NCBI GenBank assembly: GCA_934168305.1
Contig: CAKPNF010000004.1
Coordinates: forward strand, 27,842-91,841
Direction of reading: 5' to 3'
DNA from: an uncultured Clostridia bacterium
GTDB lineage: Bacteria; Bacillota; Clostridia; TANB77; CAG-508
DNA length: 64,000 bases
Numbering within the stretch: the first letter of the stretch is position 1; each line of letters starts with the position of its first letter. Below are positions 11,901 to 19,750 of this stretch, one piece after another. Under the pieces are notes generated by a model that was given only the letters and a program-made list of their open reading frames with translations, did not search any database and was not told where the DNA came from. Position numbers and translations under genes: made by a program.

Positions 11901-14900
11901 AATGAAGATGAATCATACTATATTGAGGAAGTTTCATTACCAGATGAATTGAAAAGTTATTATGATATTGAAGGTGAACCTACAAAAATACAATTAATGA
12001 GTAATTCGGAAACAATTTATATAAAGCGTATTACGGAAATTGCAAAAAAAGTATATGCGATAGGTAAAGATACAACTGATAAGTGGAATGGATATACGGT
12101 TTTTGGAAATCTATATGATACTATGATAGATAAAGATAAGGTTAATTTTACAAAAGAAGTTTTTAAAAGAATGGCGACTGATAATAATTTAAACTATAAT
12201 CTAAACCAAGGGATAGATCGTTTATACGAATCTTTCAATGTATATATAAAAGAACCAAAAGATCCAGAAAATTATATTAATGAAATTCTAAAACAAATAG
12301 GAAAAACTAAAGATGATTTAGGAAATGATAAATACGAAGAGTATGTAAATGAATTAAAAAATAGAACAGACACGGTTTATACAAAGGAAAACACTCAAAA
12401 ATATATAGATTTATCAGGATATGTATGGGAAGATGTTGCGGATACAAATAAAAATACACTAAGAAATGACTTATATGAATCACCAGAAACACTAGTAGAA
12501 GGAATAACAGTAAGATTAAAAGATTACAACGGACAAACAATAGATACAAGAACAACAGATTCAAAAGGAGCATATAAATTCACAAAAGTAAAAATTGATG
12601 AATTACCAAATTATCATATCGAATTTGAATACAATGGACTAAAATATGAATCTGTAACAGCTGTGTTAGATAAAGATAATGGTTCAAAAGTATCAGAAGA
12701 CTCATTAAATAGAAAGAACTTTAATAATTCATTTACAAACATAACAGGAGGAAATAAAAGAGACAAAAATACAATAGGATATTCACGAGATGATAATGGA
12801 ACAATTAAAAATATTTTAACATATGAAAATGGAGAAAATAAATCAACATTAGTACAAAATACAGGATATACATCAGAAAGTACAAAAGGCAAAATTACTG
12901 CTCAAAATAATTCAATGGGTGCGACAATGTATGCAGATACAAAATCATCTGAATTTGAATTAAAATGGAATAGTGGAGCTAGAGAAATATCAAATATCAA
13001 TCTAGGATTATATGAAAGAGCTCAACCAGATTTAGCAATTACATCAGATATTGATAATGTAAAGCTTAATATAAATGGATATGAGGATACTTGCCATTAT
13101 AATGAAAGAAGTGAGTTTATAAATGATTTATTGCCTGATAGTGAAGATTATAAAGAAAAAAGTGCTTTCTCAGTATCAGTAAAAAATAAAAATGGTAAAT
13201 ATAAAGATACAACTTATACTAGAGAAATATATGATTCTTATATAGCATTTACAAAAAGTAATGATAGTAATGAGACTAATAGATTAAGAGTATATGTAAC
13301 ATATAAGATTGTTGTAAAAAATGAAAGTAGTCTTATATCAAAGGTAAGTTTAAAAGATTATGTTGATAAAAGATATGAAAATGCTCAAATTATAGCTTCA
13401 AAATGTTATTACAATGGAAATTCATCAGACGTAAACTGGACTTATAAAGGTGAAGAAGATTCAATGAATGTATATGAAACGGAACTAATAGATCAATATA
13501 TTGACCCTAATAGTAGTATGACTATATATTTAACATATGAAGTGACTAAAGAAGGAATATTATATTTACTTTCTAATGATGAAACAACTCCATTAAAACA
13601 TACTACTGAAATTAAATCATATTCAATATTTGATTCAAATAGAGAATCATATGCTGGAATAGATATTGATTCAGCACCGGACAATATAAAATATGGTGAT
13701 ACTAATACATATGAAGATGATACAGATTCAGCAACTGACTTAAAATTAAAGAGAAAGGAATCTAAAAAGATTTTAGGATTAGTATTTGAAGATGGTACAG
13801 AAGCAGGAACTACATTAAATACAAAAGGAGAAAGAAAAGGTAATGGTATGTATGATGAAAATGAAAATGTAGTACAAAATGCAAAAGTTGAGTTATTAAA
13901 TTATCATGATAATAGTATTGCTAAGTTATATAGTATAGACGATGATGAAGAAGATAAAATTAAAGTAAATGATGCAAATGCTATTACAAATGAAGGTGGA
14001 CGATATACATTAGAAGGATTAATACCAGGACAGTATTATATTGAATATACATATGGTACATTTGATTATAATGGCGAAAATAAAAATACTGTTATAAAAA
14101 CAAATTCAGGAGATGTACCTGTAACTACTCAAAGTTATAAATCCACAATATTAAATACTAGCGACTTTATTGCTCAACCTAATAAAACATTTAAAGATTT
14201 ATTTGAAAGTAGCTATGATGATTTAAAAAATAATTTTGACGAGGTTAAAGATTTAAATGCATTATGGTATTGGTATCAAAATACAAATAAATCTTCTGCA
14301 ACAGATAATATGGATATAAGGAAAAAGATAAATGAAAAATTATCAAATATAACTTATAATAATGAAAATGAATATTTATCTGGAAAAAGTGATAAAGATT
14401 TGTATCTTATGAAATCAAATACAGCTATTATGGATATTGCAATAGAAAAATATAATTATCAAGAACATGAGAGTACAGAATTTAAATCAATCTCAAGTGA
14501 AGAGAGTGAATACCAAATGACATTTGGTATTGTTGAAAGACCAAGACAAAGTTTAAAACTTACTAAAGAGATAAACTATGTAAAAGTAACTTTAGCAAAT
14601 GGAACAGTTTTGGTTGAAGGAGATCCTAGAAATGAAAATTTACCATATGTTGTATATCCTAAAGGTGGAAGTCTAAAAGTAGAAGCGGATGATGAAATAA
14701 CACAAGGTGCAACTTTAGAAGTTAAATGGGTAATCAATGTTCAAAATAATTCTGAAATTGATTACAATTCTGATAATTATTATAAATATGGTATTATTGA
14801 CAGAAATAAAGATAAGGTAGAAAATTTAACAATAAATTCTATTATAGACTATCTAGATGAAGAATTAAGAACAGATTATACAAATGAAAACGCACAATGG

Positions 14901-15356
14901 AAAATAACCAAAGCTGGAGAAATGAAAGAAAATAAATTAATTGCTGATTATGTATATAATACAGTAAAAAATAAAAATAATATATTTGTTAACAATTGTA
15001 ATATGGAAATTCTACCAGGTGAAAATAGTGGTATAGAAATTGAAGCAAGTAAATTGCTATCTTCTAAAGAAGAGATGCAATATACAAACTATGCTGAAGT
15101 TTTATCTGTTTCAAATAAAATGGGAAGATTCTATGGAGAAGAAGTAGATAATAAATGGAAGTATATGACACCAGGTAACTATGATTATGAAAAATCTGAA
15201 ACTTGGGAAGGTGATGATAATGAAGATGGTATTAGAGCAAAATTTTCAATTTTAACATCAACAGGTGATAGTACGATAATTTATTATCTAATAGGAATTT
15301 CTGGTTTGATTGTTACTGCAGGAGGAATTATTTTAATTAAGAAATTTATATTATAA
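5970..15356 (+). CDS. Giant membrane-anchored surface protein with SdrD-B, DUF11-like and CnaB domains; apparent fusion of two adhesins
   Basis: 3128 residues starting at ATG 5970 behind AAAGGGAGG. A signal peptide (about 5-35) is followed by DUF11-like repeats (about 620-700 and 885-1030), an acidic GDEDNK linker (1043-1065), an SdrD-B-like domain (from 1068, INGYVWIDKNKNG) and another beta domain. Then come SVKTG (1359-1363), a membrane span (about 1367-1387), KKKK, and a second hydrophobic stretch (1395-1412) that looks like a signal peptide. The second half has CnaB-like domains (YELYETKAPEGGY near 1720), SdrD-B-like domains (near 2144 and 2600), then STGD (3097) and a C-terminal span with a KK tail. 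The first and second halves resemble the separate proteins at 52353 and 57225. There is no LPXTG. Function is probably adhesion or cell-surface structure; the ligand is unknown. Confidence 0.85.
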   Translation: MVVRNVLKRVMAILFIGLMIVNSSMLMVVSTAINEAGKIIDKSKIETVAEIGLEKYVNFDMNDEQAKGVMIQANIKTGIEYQEGQEYKAIKSTGILLNMPKINGEYPEKVEVLGISTKATNGGEAKDYQQQYEKESGKLKIVALNKENEDGKIYSEYVENARDEYRIIAYYGSNCYTETSDARKLTFTGKSNFTIADEESSEISKEINQSYEVNENISGLISSEIATSDIYNGYIESNSQNNTSYRTEYTEDMKVQVSYKNIADEVKISTNNFFINSKDEEKETQEIVYKSTKINKNEVMNVLGEDGKLQILSNDGNVLGELNKDSAVDENGVFEISYDNEPTELTLKMSKPGKIGNINIQSVKQIKETMKDVDNKKIKVKALVSCTNNVKEVKKIIDDVTKEEKNVENIKQVNVYQYLSDKQIDINESETKVDVSIDKTEWTNNIQNDINITATLVTNDNKYDLFENPVIELKLPDEVENVILGNLSILYDNDLSIKSADIIEKNNNKVIKIVLQGKQKYYNLNSLINGTNIIIPAKIVLKKDINSIETSISVNYKNENANVIDYQKEGKEYKSIDIKVLNEMIQDVNIKNENIFDTENISNNENKVVKTQEALSYEEVKNALDIKVVAKVGNDVLKNNDKVNEKEIIKYEVKVTNNSQKEISGISIQGQVPDGTNYATVDRGSYYSEKYDYVEDESKRNISIDNITIPAKGEINQFYEVVVQSLDENEEEKNIESNIAVKYNNQEINVTKISNVIKKAEISLDFKSYLGRDQENSFYYDLYVTNLTDHELKNIKIETTEFQKEMIFDLNNVLKNVDDIKFDDRKLTLTIPSLEANETHDVNFTVVAGNFDNGINECELKIGAKAYTESGNEYRSCENTRTSYPCYVTVTKSSDKEGQDLKYGEEITYTISVKNEGKVKTIVNITDYLAEELVGIDATYERYMLEDPDDYNITYDIKAEQNLKFSKEKQTIDLSYDIEGKADVDITELIPAGKTLEIIVKAKAGDVVYKTEISNFVTVSGANIKTTVSNTVKNNILPEETDEEDDDNKGDEDNKGDEDNKDEKQYSINGYVWIDKNKNGRKEESEEVLSNVIVKLFNADTNSIVVSTTGKIQKVYTDENGEYKFTDVKNGKYIVLFEYDTEKYKLTSYKEKNVSESLNSDVIDKEVNIDGNIKKVGLTDTINVSSLDIKNINMGLIEKEKFDLKISKHVSKVIVTNDEGTKEYTYNDEQLAKVEIPRKQIKNTTIKVEYKIVVSNENNMEGYVNEVIDYKPQELQFSNSDNSDWTMSQDGKIKNTSLSGIKLSKGESKELTLVLTKELTDESLGNISNSAEISMYKNLEDSEDVNMENNKSKADLIISVKTGLDSKLMMMIVITIIVLIILAYCIKKKKTIKLMSFLFVIMISFVSVSYSYEWNIKLDKDANNNYIYIGTNGVEQKMFTCMDTNFPLCSHNDHYYTFYNTEEKLISSSNIANNNIILNKKNSNLTVEKMGNRKICGPYIVNVTVSQNSKYEFTIKYNDNKVITINKNSPNGDINILDVNKKEINRDYIFGANNSNEKEFKIYLSLSNNVVKINNVSIKFTLENVNTKTNIYTENKYYYCSEIGSGKHTALSAPCHEAQTDQGFKYYKENGILKKACQRMKFMTPSVTTKYEKDNISKTVSWDKNLLLSGKIIIKKLDNETGYALKGATFELWQGNSKKRTETTDGYGNIIFSDLPFGTYELYETKAPEGGYILENQAGYNSNRKIVECGTYSINANKKSQVINLTIKNSKVKMAKIRIKKKDYITGEELSGAIFDIIKIDGNKESIQKKDASPNMDIFLPKGTYIVEETKADEEYNLKLQKNIRSEKIVIDDNNLGKVIEVTMNNKKYSDLKITKIDSRTKKILNGVGFQIYFIDQNGDKHYICKYIEIEGKSADIGFVKEGEEKGLKHMTFETGGKYAAIKENNGINQMYNFDDGEIYLKGIPMNGYKEGENTFINEDESYYIEEVSLPDELKSYYDIEGEPTKIQLMSNSETIYIKRITEIAKKVYAIGKDTTDKWNGYTVFGNLYDTMIDKDKVNFTKEVFKRMATDNNLNYNLNQGIDRLYESFNVYIKEPKDPENYINEILKQIGKTKDDLGNDKYEEYVNELKNRTDTVYTKENTQKYIDLSGYVWEDVADTNKNTLRNDLYESPETLVEGITVRLKDYNGQTIDTRTTDSKGAYKFTKVKIDELPNYHIEFEYNGLKYESVTAVLDKDNGSKVSEDSLNRKNFNNSFTNITGGNKRDKNTIGYSRDDNGTIKNILTYENGENKSTLVQNTGYTSESTKGKITAQNNSMGATMYADTKSSEFELKWNSGAREISNINLGLYERAQPDLAITSDIDNVKLNINGYEDTCHYNERSEFINDLLPDSEDYKEKSAFSVSVKNKNGKYKDTTYTREIYDSYIAFTKSNDSNETNRLRVYVTYKIVVKNESSLISKVSLKDYVDKRYENAQIIASKCYYNGNSSDVNWTYKGEEDSMNVYETELIDQYIDPNSSMTIYLTYEVTKEGILYLLSNDETTPLKHTTEIKSYSIFDSNRESYAGIDIDSAPDNIKYGDTNTYEDDTDSATDLKLKRKESKKILGLVFEDGTEAGTTLNTKGERKGNGMYDENENVVQNAKVELLNYHDNSIAKLYSIDDDEEDKIKVNDANAITNEGGRYTLEGLIPGQYYIEYTYGTFDYNGENKNTVIKTNSGDVPVTTQSYKSTILNTSDFIAQPNKTFKDLFESSYDDLKNNFDEVKDLNALWYWYQNTNKSSATDNMDIRKKINEKLSNITYNNENEYLSGKSDKDLYLMKSNTAIMDIAIEKYNYQEHESTEFKSISSEESEYQMTFGIVERPRQSLKLTKEINYVKVTLANGTVLVEGDPRNENLPYVVYPKGGSLKVEADDEITQGATLEVKWVINVQNNSEIDYNSDNYYKYGIIDRNKDKVENLTINSIIDYLDEELRTDYTNENAQWKITKAGEMKENKLIADYVYNTVKNKNNIFVNNCNMEILPGENSGIEIEASKLLSSKEEMQYTNYAEVLSVSNKMGRFYGEEVDNKWKYMTPGNYDYEKSETWEGDDNEDGIRAKFSILTSTGDSTIIYYLIGISGLIVTAGGIILIKKFIL

Positions 15357-15360
15357 AGTT

Positions 15361-15397
15361 AAATGAGACAGTTGGCACAGTCCAATTTGTCTCATTT
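15361..15397. repeat. Palindromic repeat R4, copy a (terminator-like)
   Basis: AAATGAGACA pairs with TGTCTCATTT around a centre containing GGCACAGTCCAA. It lies 4 bases after the giant gene's stop codon and can terminate its transcript. Copies b and c are at 16323 and 39722. Confidence 0.8.
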
Positions 15398-15447
15398 AAT
15401 GCTTGAAATTTATTATAAAATTTGGTATATTATATATAGTTTTTTAT

Positions 15448-15523
<76 letters not shown>

Positions 15524-15573
15524 TATTTAATTATAAAAAAATTTATATAAAATATGGTATTTAGGAGGAGAAT

Positions 15574-16326
15574 TTGAAAGAAAGAATAAAACAAATAATA
15601 AATACAAAACAATTTCATATTATAATGGTACTTTTTATTATATTAGCTATATTATTTGTAGTAGGTGTTATTTCATTAAAATATAATGTAGAAGGAGAAG
15701 GAAATTTACCATTTTATATATCAAAAATATCTATAATAAGTAATGTAGAAGGTGTAGATGTTGAAGATGAAGTAAACAAATGGAATCTACAAGTTAATCA
15801 AAATAATGATATCTATTTATATATTAAAAAAAATGATAGATATAAGGATACAGAAATAATCGAAAGTGTAAAATTAGATAACTTTGATATTAAAGAAAAA
15901 TCAAAAGTTGGTGAAATAAAATTATTAAAACCGGACAGTAATATTGAAAGTATAATTTTCAAAAATGTTACAGAAAATGAAGTTGACAGTATAGAATATA
16001 CAGGAGATATGGAATCTAGTATAAAAGAACAAAAAATATCTAATCAAGGTGGATTGGTTGTATTTAGATATGCTATTAATAATATAGGAAATTATATATC
16101 TAATGATGATGAAGAAATAAATCATAGCAATTTATTAAATAAATTAAATATCAATAATGACGATTTAAAATTTAAAGTTTCATTTGATATAAATATAACA
16201 TTAAATTCAGGAAAAACATACAAATCTAATATTGAACTAGAACTTCCTGTTAATGATGTTGTTAATAATGGCGTTCAAAGTACAGAGTACACAGATTTTG
16301 ATAATATTGTGTTTAAAAGAAAATGA
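15574..16326 (+). CDS. Hypothetical membrane-anchored protein
   Basis: 250 residues. A single N-terminal membrane span (about 15-36, IIMVLFIILAILFVVGVISL) is followed by an extracytoplasmic beta-rich, Asn/Asp-rich domain. I do not assign a family. The start is TTG at 15574, 5 bases after AGGAGGAG; no better start exists. The TGA stop at 16324 lies inside repeat R4 copy b. It stands between tRNA-Arg and the SRP RNA. Its topology and composition resemble the adhesin proteins in the window, but no shared motif is seen. Confidence 0.75.
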   Translation: MKERIKQIINTKQFHIIMVLFIILAILFVVGVISLKYNVEGEGNLPFYISKISIISNVEGVDVEDEVNKWNLQVNQNNDIYLYIKKNDRYKDTEIIESVKLDNFDIKEKSKVGEIKLLKPDSNIESIIFKNVTENEVDSIEYTGDMESSIKEQKISNQGGLVVFRYAINNIGNYISNDDEEINHSNLLNKLNINNDDLKFKVSFDINITLNSGKTYKSNIELELPVNDVVNNGVQSTEYTDFDNIVFKRK

Positions 16327-16356
16327 GACACTGGGGACAGTCAGAAAATGTCTCAT
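16323..16356. repeat. Palindromic repeat R4, copy b, containing the upstream stop codon
   Basis: ATGAGACA pairs with TGTCTCAT around a centre with GGGGACAGTC. The TGA of the left arm is the stop codon of the 15574 gene. TTTGTCGAAAA follows, as it does (a little further on) after copy c. Confidence 0.8.
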
Positions 16357-16387
16357 AAATTTGTCGAAAATTGTTGAAAAAAGTAAA

Positions 16388-16489
16388 GTTACAGTTCAGT
16401 AAATAATGGTTATATTGTTGAAGCTTTAAGTATCATAGTGGAGGTACCTAAAGCTTCAACAATATAATAATTACTTACTGAACTGTAAC
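16388..16489. repeat. Palindromic repeat R3, copy 1 (MITE-like)
   Basis: The outer 15-base arms GTTACAGTTCAGTAA and TTACTGAACTGTAAC are perfect inverted repeats. Inner arms around TATTGTTGAAGCTTTA enclose a unique centre AGTATCATAGTGGAGGTACC. The whole is 102 bases. A second copy in the opposite orientation starts at 63924. It holds no coding capacity. Confidence 0.88.
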
Positions 16490-16519
16490 AAAGTAAATAA
16501 AAAAATAATAAAAAAAGAC

Positions 16520-16548
16520 TTGCTAATTTAGTAAAGTCAGTATATAAT
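16520..16548 (+). promoter_or_regulatory. Promoter of the SRP RNA
   Basis: TTGCTA (16520-16525), a 17-base spacer, and TATAAT (16543-16548). Predicted transcription start is near 16555, where the RNA's terminal helix begins. Confidence 0.75.
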
Positions 16549-16554
16549 TACAAA

Positions 16555-16692
16555 GGTATAAGATTTAATCTTTGTATAGAGAGTAATCCAATAGAGACCT
16601 ATGAACCTTGTCAGGTCCGGAAGGAAGCAGCAATAAGTAGAAAATCTTTATGTGGAGTGCTCTCTATAGAGGGATTAAATTTTATACTATTA
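16555..16692 (+). ncRNA. ffs: Signal recognition particle RNA
   Basis: The conserved domain IV core, GTCAGGTCCGGAAGGAAGCA followed by GCAATAAG, is present near 16610. The 5' sequence GGTATAAGATTTAATC pairs with GATTAAATTTTATACT at the 3' end, and TATAGAGAG pairs with CTCTCTATA further in, giving the long rod. The RNA binds Ffh to target membrane and secreted proteins. It lies directly before dnaX, as in many Firmicutes. The ends are estimated from the helix. Confidence 0.92.
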
Positions 16693-16745
16693 TAGGAAAA
16701 AATCTTATAATGATAATTAGGACGTTATATAAAGGATGTGAGAAT

Positions 16746-18387
16746 ATGGGGTACACAGCTCTTTATAGAAAATTTAGACCGATTACGTTTTCAGAACTTG
16801 TTGGTCAAGAACATATTACAAGAACTTTAAAAAATCAAATTATGGCTGATAGAGTGGGACATGCATATTTGTTTAATGGTGGAAGAGGTACAGGAAAAAC
16901 ATCATCTGCAAAAATTTTAGCAAGAGCAATAAATTGTTTAAATCCACAAGATGGAGAACCTTGTAATGAATGTGAAATCTGCAAAGGAGCACTTAATGGG
17001 TCACTTACAGATATTGTAGAAATGGATGCTGCTTCAAATAATAGTGTTGAAGACATTAGAAGTATCCGTGAAGAGGTTAATTTTTTGCCTACAAAAGCAA
17101 AATATAGAGTATATATTATAGATGAGGTTCATATGCTTTCTACTCGGAGCATTTAATGCATTACTTAAAACACTTGAAGAACCACCTGAACATGTTAAAT
17201 TTATTTTAGCAACAACAGAGCCTCAAAAGCTTCCAGCGACTATACTTTCAAGATGTCAAAGATTTGATTTTAAAAGAATATCAGATGAAGATATCATAAA
17301 GAGATTAAAAATAGTTTGTGAAGAAAGCAGTATAGAAGCTACAGAAGGAGCATTGAAAATTATTGCGGTTTTATCTGAAGGAGCAATGAGAGATGCTTTA
17401 TCAATTTTAGAAAGATGTATACAAGATGGTGAAAATAAAATTGATGAGGATAAAATAAAAGATTTAGTTGGAATTCCAAAAATAACTTATGTAAATAGCA
17501 TAGTAGATGCTGTAATTGAATATGATATAGATAGAGCTTTAAAAGCAATGGATGATATACTAAATCAGGGAAAAGATTTAAATAATTTCTTATGGGAAAT
17601 TATTAAATATATAAAGGATATATTAATATATAAATCATCTGGAAATGTTGATTTATACAGTGAAGAGGAAGTTCAAAATATAAAAAATATATCTGAAAAA
17701 ACAACAAAGGAAAAGTTAGTTAATCTGATTTATGAATTTTCAAACTTAGAAAATGATATAAAATGGTCAACACAGAAAACCATCATGTTCCAAGCAGGAA
17801 TAATCAAATTATGTAGTAGAGAAGTTGGAAGTGGAAACAATATAGAAGATAGACTTGAAAAAATAGAAAATTATTTAAAATCTGGAAAGATAACAATGCA
17901 AACATCTCTATCTCCAACTAGACCAATCACGACTGAATTAAGTAATTCTGGAGTAAATGTGAATAATAATAGTAATATAAGTATGCAAGTAAATCCATCA
18001 AATGTAAAAACGGTTATAAATAATAATAATAATAATAAAAGTTATTCAAAGGATTTAAGTAAAAGTTGGCCTAAAATAGTAAACGATTTAAAACAAAATG
18101 GTAAAATAGTTTTATATACTAATTTATTAAATACAAAGGCTGAACAAATAAATGAAGGAACTGTTGGAATTAAATTTCAAAAAGGTATGACGGCTTTTGG
18201 AAAAGCTGTATTAGAAAAACAAGAAAATATAAAGGAAATATCTAATTTAGTTTCAATGGCTTGTGGAAAAGATGTACAGATAAAATATATATCAGATATT
18301 CAAAATAAAGTGGTTAGTCATAATCCGGAAGACGATATACAAAAGTTGGCTAATAAATCAGATATACCATTTAATATAATTGAGTAG
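16746..18387 (+). CDS. dnaX: DnaX, DNA polymerase III gamma/tau subunit, continuous only with a +1 shift at 17145
   Basis: Joined length is 546 residues: 133 codons before the shift and 413 after. Walker A GGRGTGKT is at 45-52, zinc cysteines are C64, C73, C76 and C79, and Walker B IIDEVH is at 124-129. The universally conserved stretch LST-GAFNALLKTLEEPPEH crosses the shift. DnaX is the clamp-loader ATPase of the replisome. In zero frame, ACT is followed by CGG AGC ATT TAA, giving a 136-residue fragment; dropping the C restores GGA (Gly134). ATG 16746 is chosen because it follows the SRP RNA and a GGATGTGAG site. The site lies inside the AAA+ core, unlike the E. coli tau/gamma slip. The operon continues with ybaB and recR. 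Confidence 0.93.
17145..17148 (+). other. Putative +1 recoding site CGGA in dnaX
   Basis: The zero-frame codon CGG is at 17145-17147. Skipping C17145 gives GGA and restores the conserved glycine after LST. The preceding codon is ACT; the zero-frame stop follows three codons later. Confidence 0.8.
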
Positions 18388-18418
18388 AGGGATTAAGGGG
18401 CCACCACACAAAATCCCT
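18388..18418. repeat. Hairpin repeat R2, copy 1
   Basis: AGGGATT pairs with AATCCCT around the 17-base loop AAGGGGCCACCACACAA. It directly follows the dnaX stop. The loop is identical in copy 2 at 21527-21557, so it may be more than a terminator. Confidence 0.82.
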
Positions 18419-18484
18419 GAAAATTTTGGTTGGCAATGAAGAAATAAGTGAAATGAAGTGATTTGATATTTAGAATTGAATATC

Positions 18485-18510
18485 GATGAACGAACGAAGT
18501 GAGTGAAAGG
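18485..18510 (+). repeat. Short repeat R5 upstream of a ribosome site, copy 1
   Basis: GATGAACGAACGAAGTGAG then TGAAAGG; it runs into the ribosome site of ybaB. A similar block is at 42389-42416. Function unknown. Confidence 0.5.
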
Positions 18511-18521
18511 AGAGATTTAAA

Positions 18522-18866
18522 ATGGCAAAAAGAGGAGGTTTCCCAGGAGGTATGGGAGGATTTGGCGGAATGAATATAAATAATTTAATGAAAGAAGCCA
18601 AAAAAATGCAAGCAGAAATGCAAAAATCACAAGAGGAGTTAGCAACAAAGGAGTTTGATTCAACAGCTGGTGGAGGTGCTATCAGTGTAAAGGTTACAGG
18701 TGAAAAGGTTATAAAGGAGATTAAGATTAAACCTGATGTTGTTGATCCTGATGATGTAGAGATGTTAGAGGATTTAATTTTGACTTGTGTTAATGAGGCT
18801 TTAAGAAAAGTTGATTCTGCACAAAGTCAAGAACTTGGTAAGTTTAATATACCTGGGTTAATGTAA
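18522..18866 (+). CDS. YbaB/EbfC-family nucleoid-associated protein
   Basis: 114 residues. A Gly-rich start ([20 protein letters not shown]) is followed by a helix [19 protein letters not shown] and the beta portion [19 protein letters not shown], as in the YbaB family. The dimeric tweezer-shaped protein binds DNA. Position between dnaX and recR is the classic arrangement. ATG follows AAAGGAGAG by about 8 bases. Part of the ffs-dnaX-ybaB-recR unit. Confidence 0.93.
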   Translation: MAKRGGFPGGMGGFGGMNINNLMKEAKKMQAEMQKSQEELATKEFDSTAGGGAISVKVTGEKVIKEIKIKPDVVDPDDVEMLEDLILTCVNEALRKVDSAQSQELGKFNIPGLM

Positions 18867-18882
18867 TAAAAGGAGAAGGCAG

Positions 18883-19482
18883 ATGTCATTATATTCACCA
18901 TCAATAGAAAAATTAATAGAAAGTTTTGAAAAGCTACCTAGTATAGGGCACAAAACAGCTGCTAGATTAGCGTTTTATATTTTGAATTGTTCAGAACAAG
19001 AAACAAATGAATTTATAAATTCAATAGTAGAAGCAAAGAAAAATTTAAAATATTGTAGTAAATGTTATAATATATCAGATACAAACCCATGCCCAATATG
19101 TGCAAGCCCTAAGAGAGACCAATCTTCAATATGTGTTGTTGAGGATGTAAGAGATATTGTGGCAATGGAAAAAACGCATGAATTTAAAGGAGTATACCAT
19201 GTATTGCACGGTTCTATTTCTCCTATGAATGGAATTGGACCGGATGATATAAAAATTAAAGAGTTACTTTCAAGACTTATGGATGGACAAGTTAAAGAAG
19301 TTATACTTGCTACAAATCCTAGAGTTGAAGGGGAAGCTACAGCTATGTATTTATCTAAACTAATTAAGCCATTAGGAATTAAAGTTACTAGAATAGCACA
19401 TGGAATTCCTGTTGGTGGAGATTTAGAATACACAGATGAAATCACTTTAACTAAGGCTTTAGAGGGAAGAAGAGAAATATAA
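18883..19482 (+). CDS. recR: RecR recombination mediator
   Basis: 199 residues. The N-terminal helix-hairpin-helix contains [15 protein letters not shown]. The zinc finger uses C58, C61, C70 and C73, and a Toprim domain starts near [10 protein letters not shown] (83-92). RecR acts with RecO to load RecA on gapped DNA. It sits 16 bases after ybaB behind AAAGGAGAAGG. Length and motifs are typical. Confidence 0.96.
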   Translation: MSLYSPSIEKLIESFEKLPSIGHKTAARLAFYILNCSEQETNEFINSIVEAKKNLKYCSKCYNISDTNPCPICASPKRDQSSICVVEDVRDIVAMEKTHEFKGVYHVLHGSISPMNGIGPDDIKIKELLSRLMDGQVKEVILATNPRVEGEATAMYLSKLIKPLGIKVTRIAHGIPVGGDLEYTDEITLTKALEGRREI

Positions 19483-19486
19483 TGTT

Positions 19487-19678
19487 TTAGCATGTATTAG
19501 AGTTTTCTGATTCATCTCTTGCTTTGGTTGTTGCAATTATTGCTAAATTATCAGCAAATGCAGTAAAGAATGCTGCTAATATTGCAGCATCATCTGATGT
19601 AAGGTTTTCACTGACAGATATTGCAAGACTGCTGGCGAGTCCTATTAAATTACAACTTGATAAATCGGAAAAACACAT
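19487..19678 (-). CDS. Short conserved hypothetical protein (DUF6774-like)
   Basis: 63 residues read leftward. The pattern NLIGLASSLAISVSENLTSD followed by DAAILAAFFTAFADNLAIIA resembles short clostridial proteins that I recall as DUF6774; this is unverified. Start ATG at 19678 is chosen because AGAGGTG sits 6 bases upstream; the frame also opens at a GTG at 19687. It is convergent with recR, with only 4 bases between them. The start codon lies in one arm of a hairpin (AAAACACATAA/TTATGTGTTTT) whose loop carries the ribosome site. Function unknown. Confidence 0.65.
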   Translation of the reverse strand: MCFSDLSSCNLIGLASSLAISVSENLTSDDAAILAAFFTAFADNLAIIATTKARDESENSNTC

Positions 19679-19750
19679 AAGATACACCTCTTAGTATTTT
19701 ATGTGTTTTTTGTTATGTTTGTTACAATATTAGTTGATAATTTAATATAA

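Noticed and set aside
16650..16745. N-terminal extension of DnaX
   Set aside because: It would run through the SRP RNA; the ATG at 16746 has a ribosome site and matches the family start.
17122..17156. dnaX break as the known programmed tau/gamma frameshift
   Set aside because: The E. coli slip is -1, at an A-rich slippery site after the AAA+ domains. Here it is +1 inside the AAA+ core with no slippery run, and four unrelated genes have the same site type.
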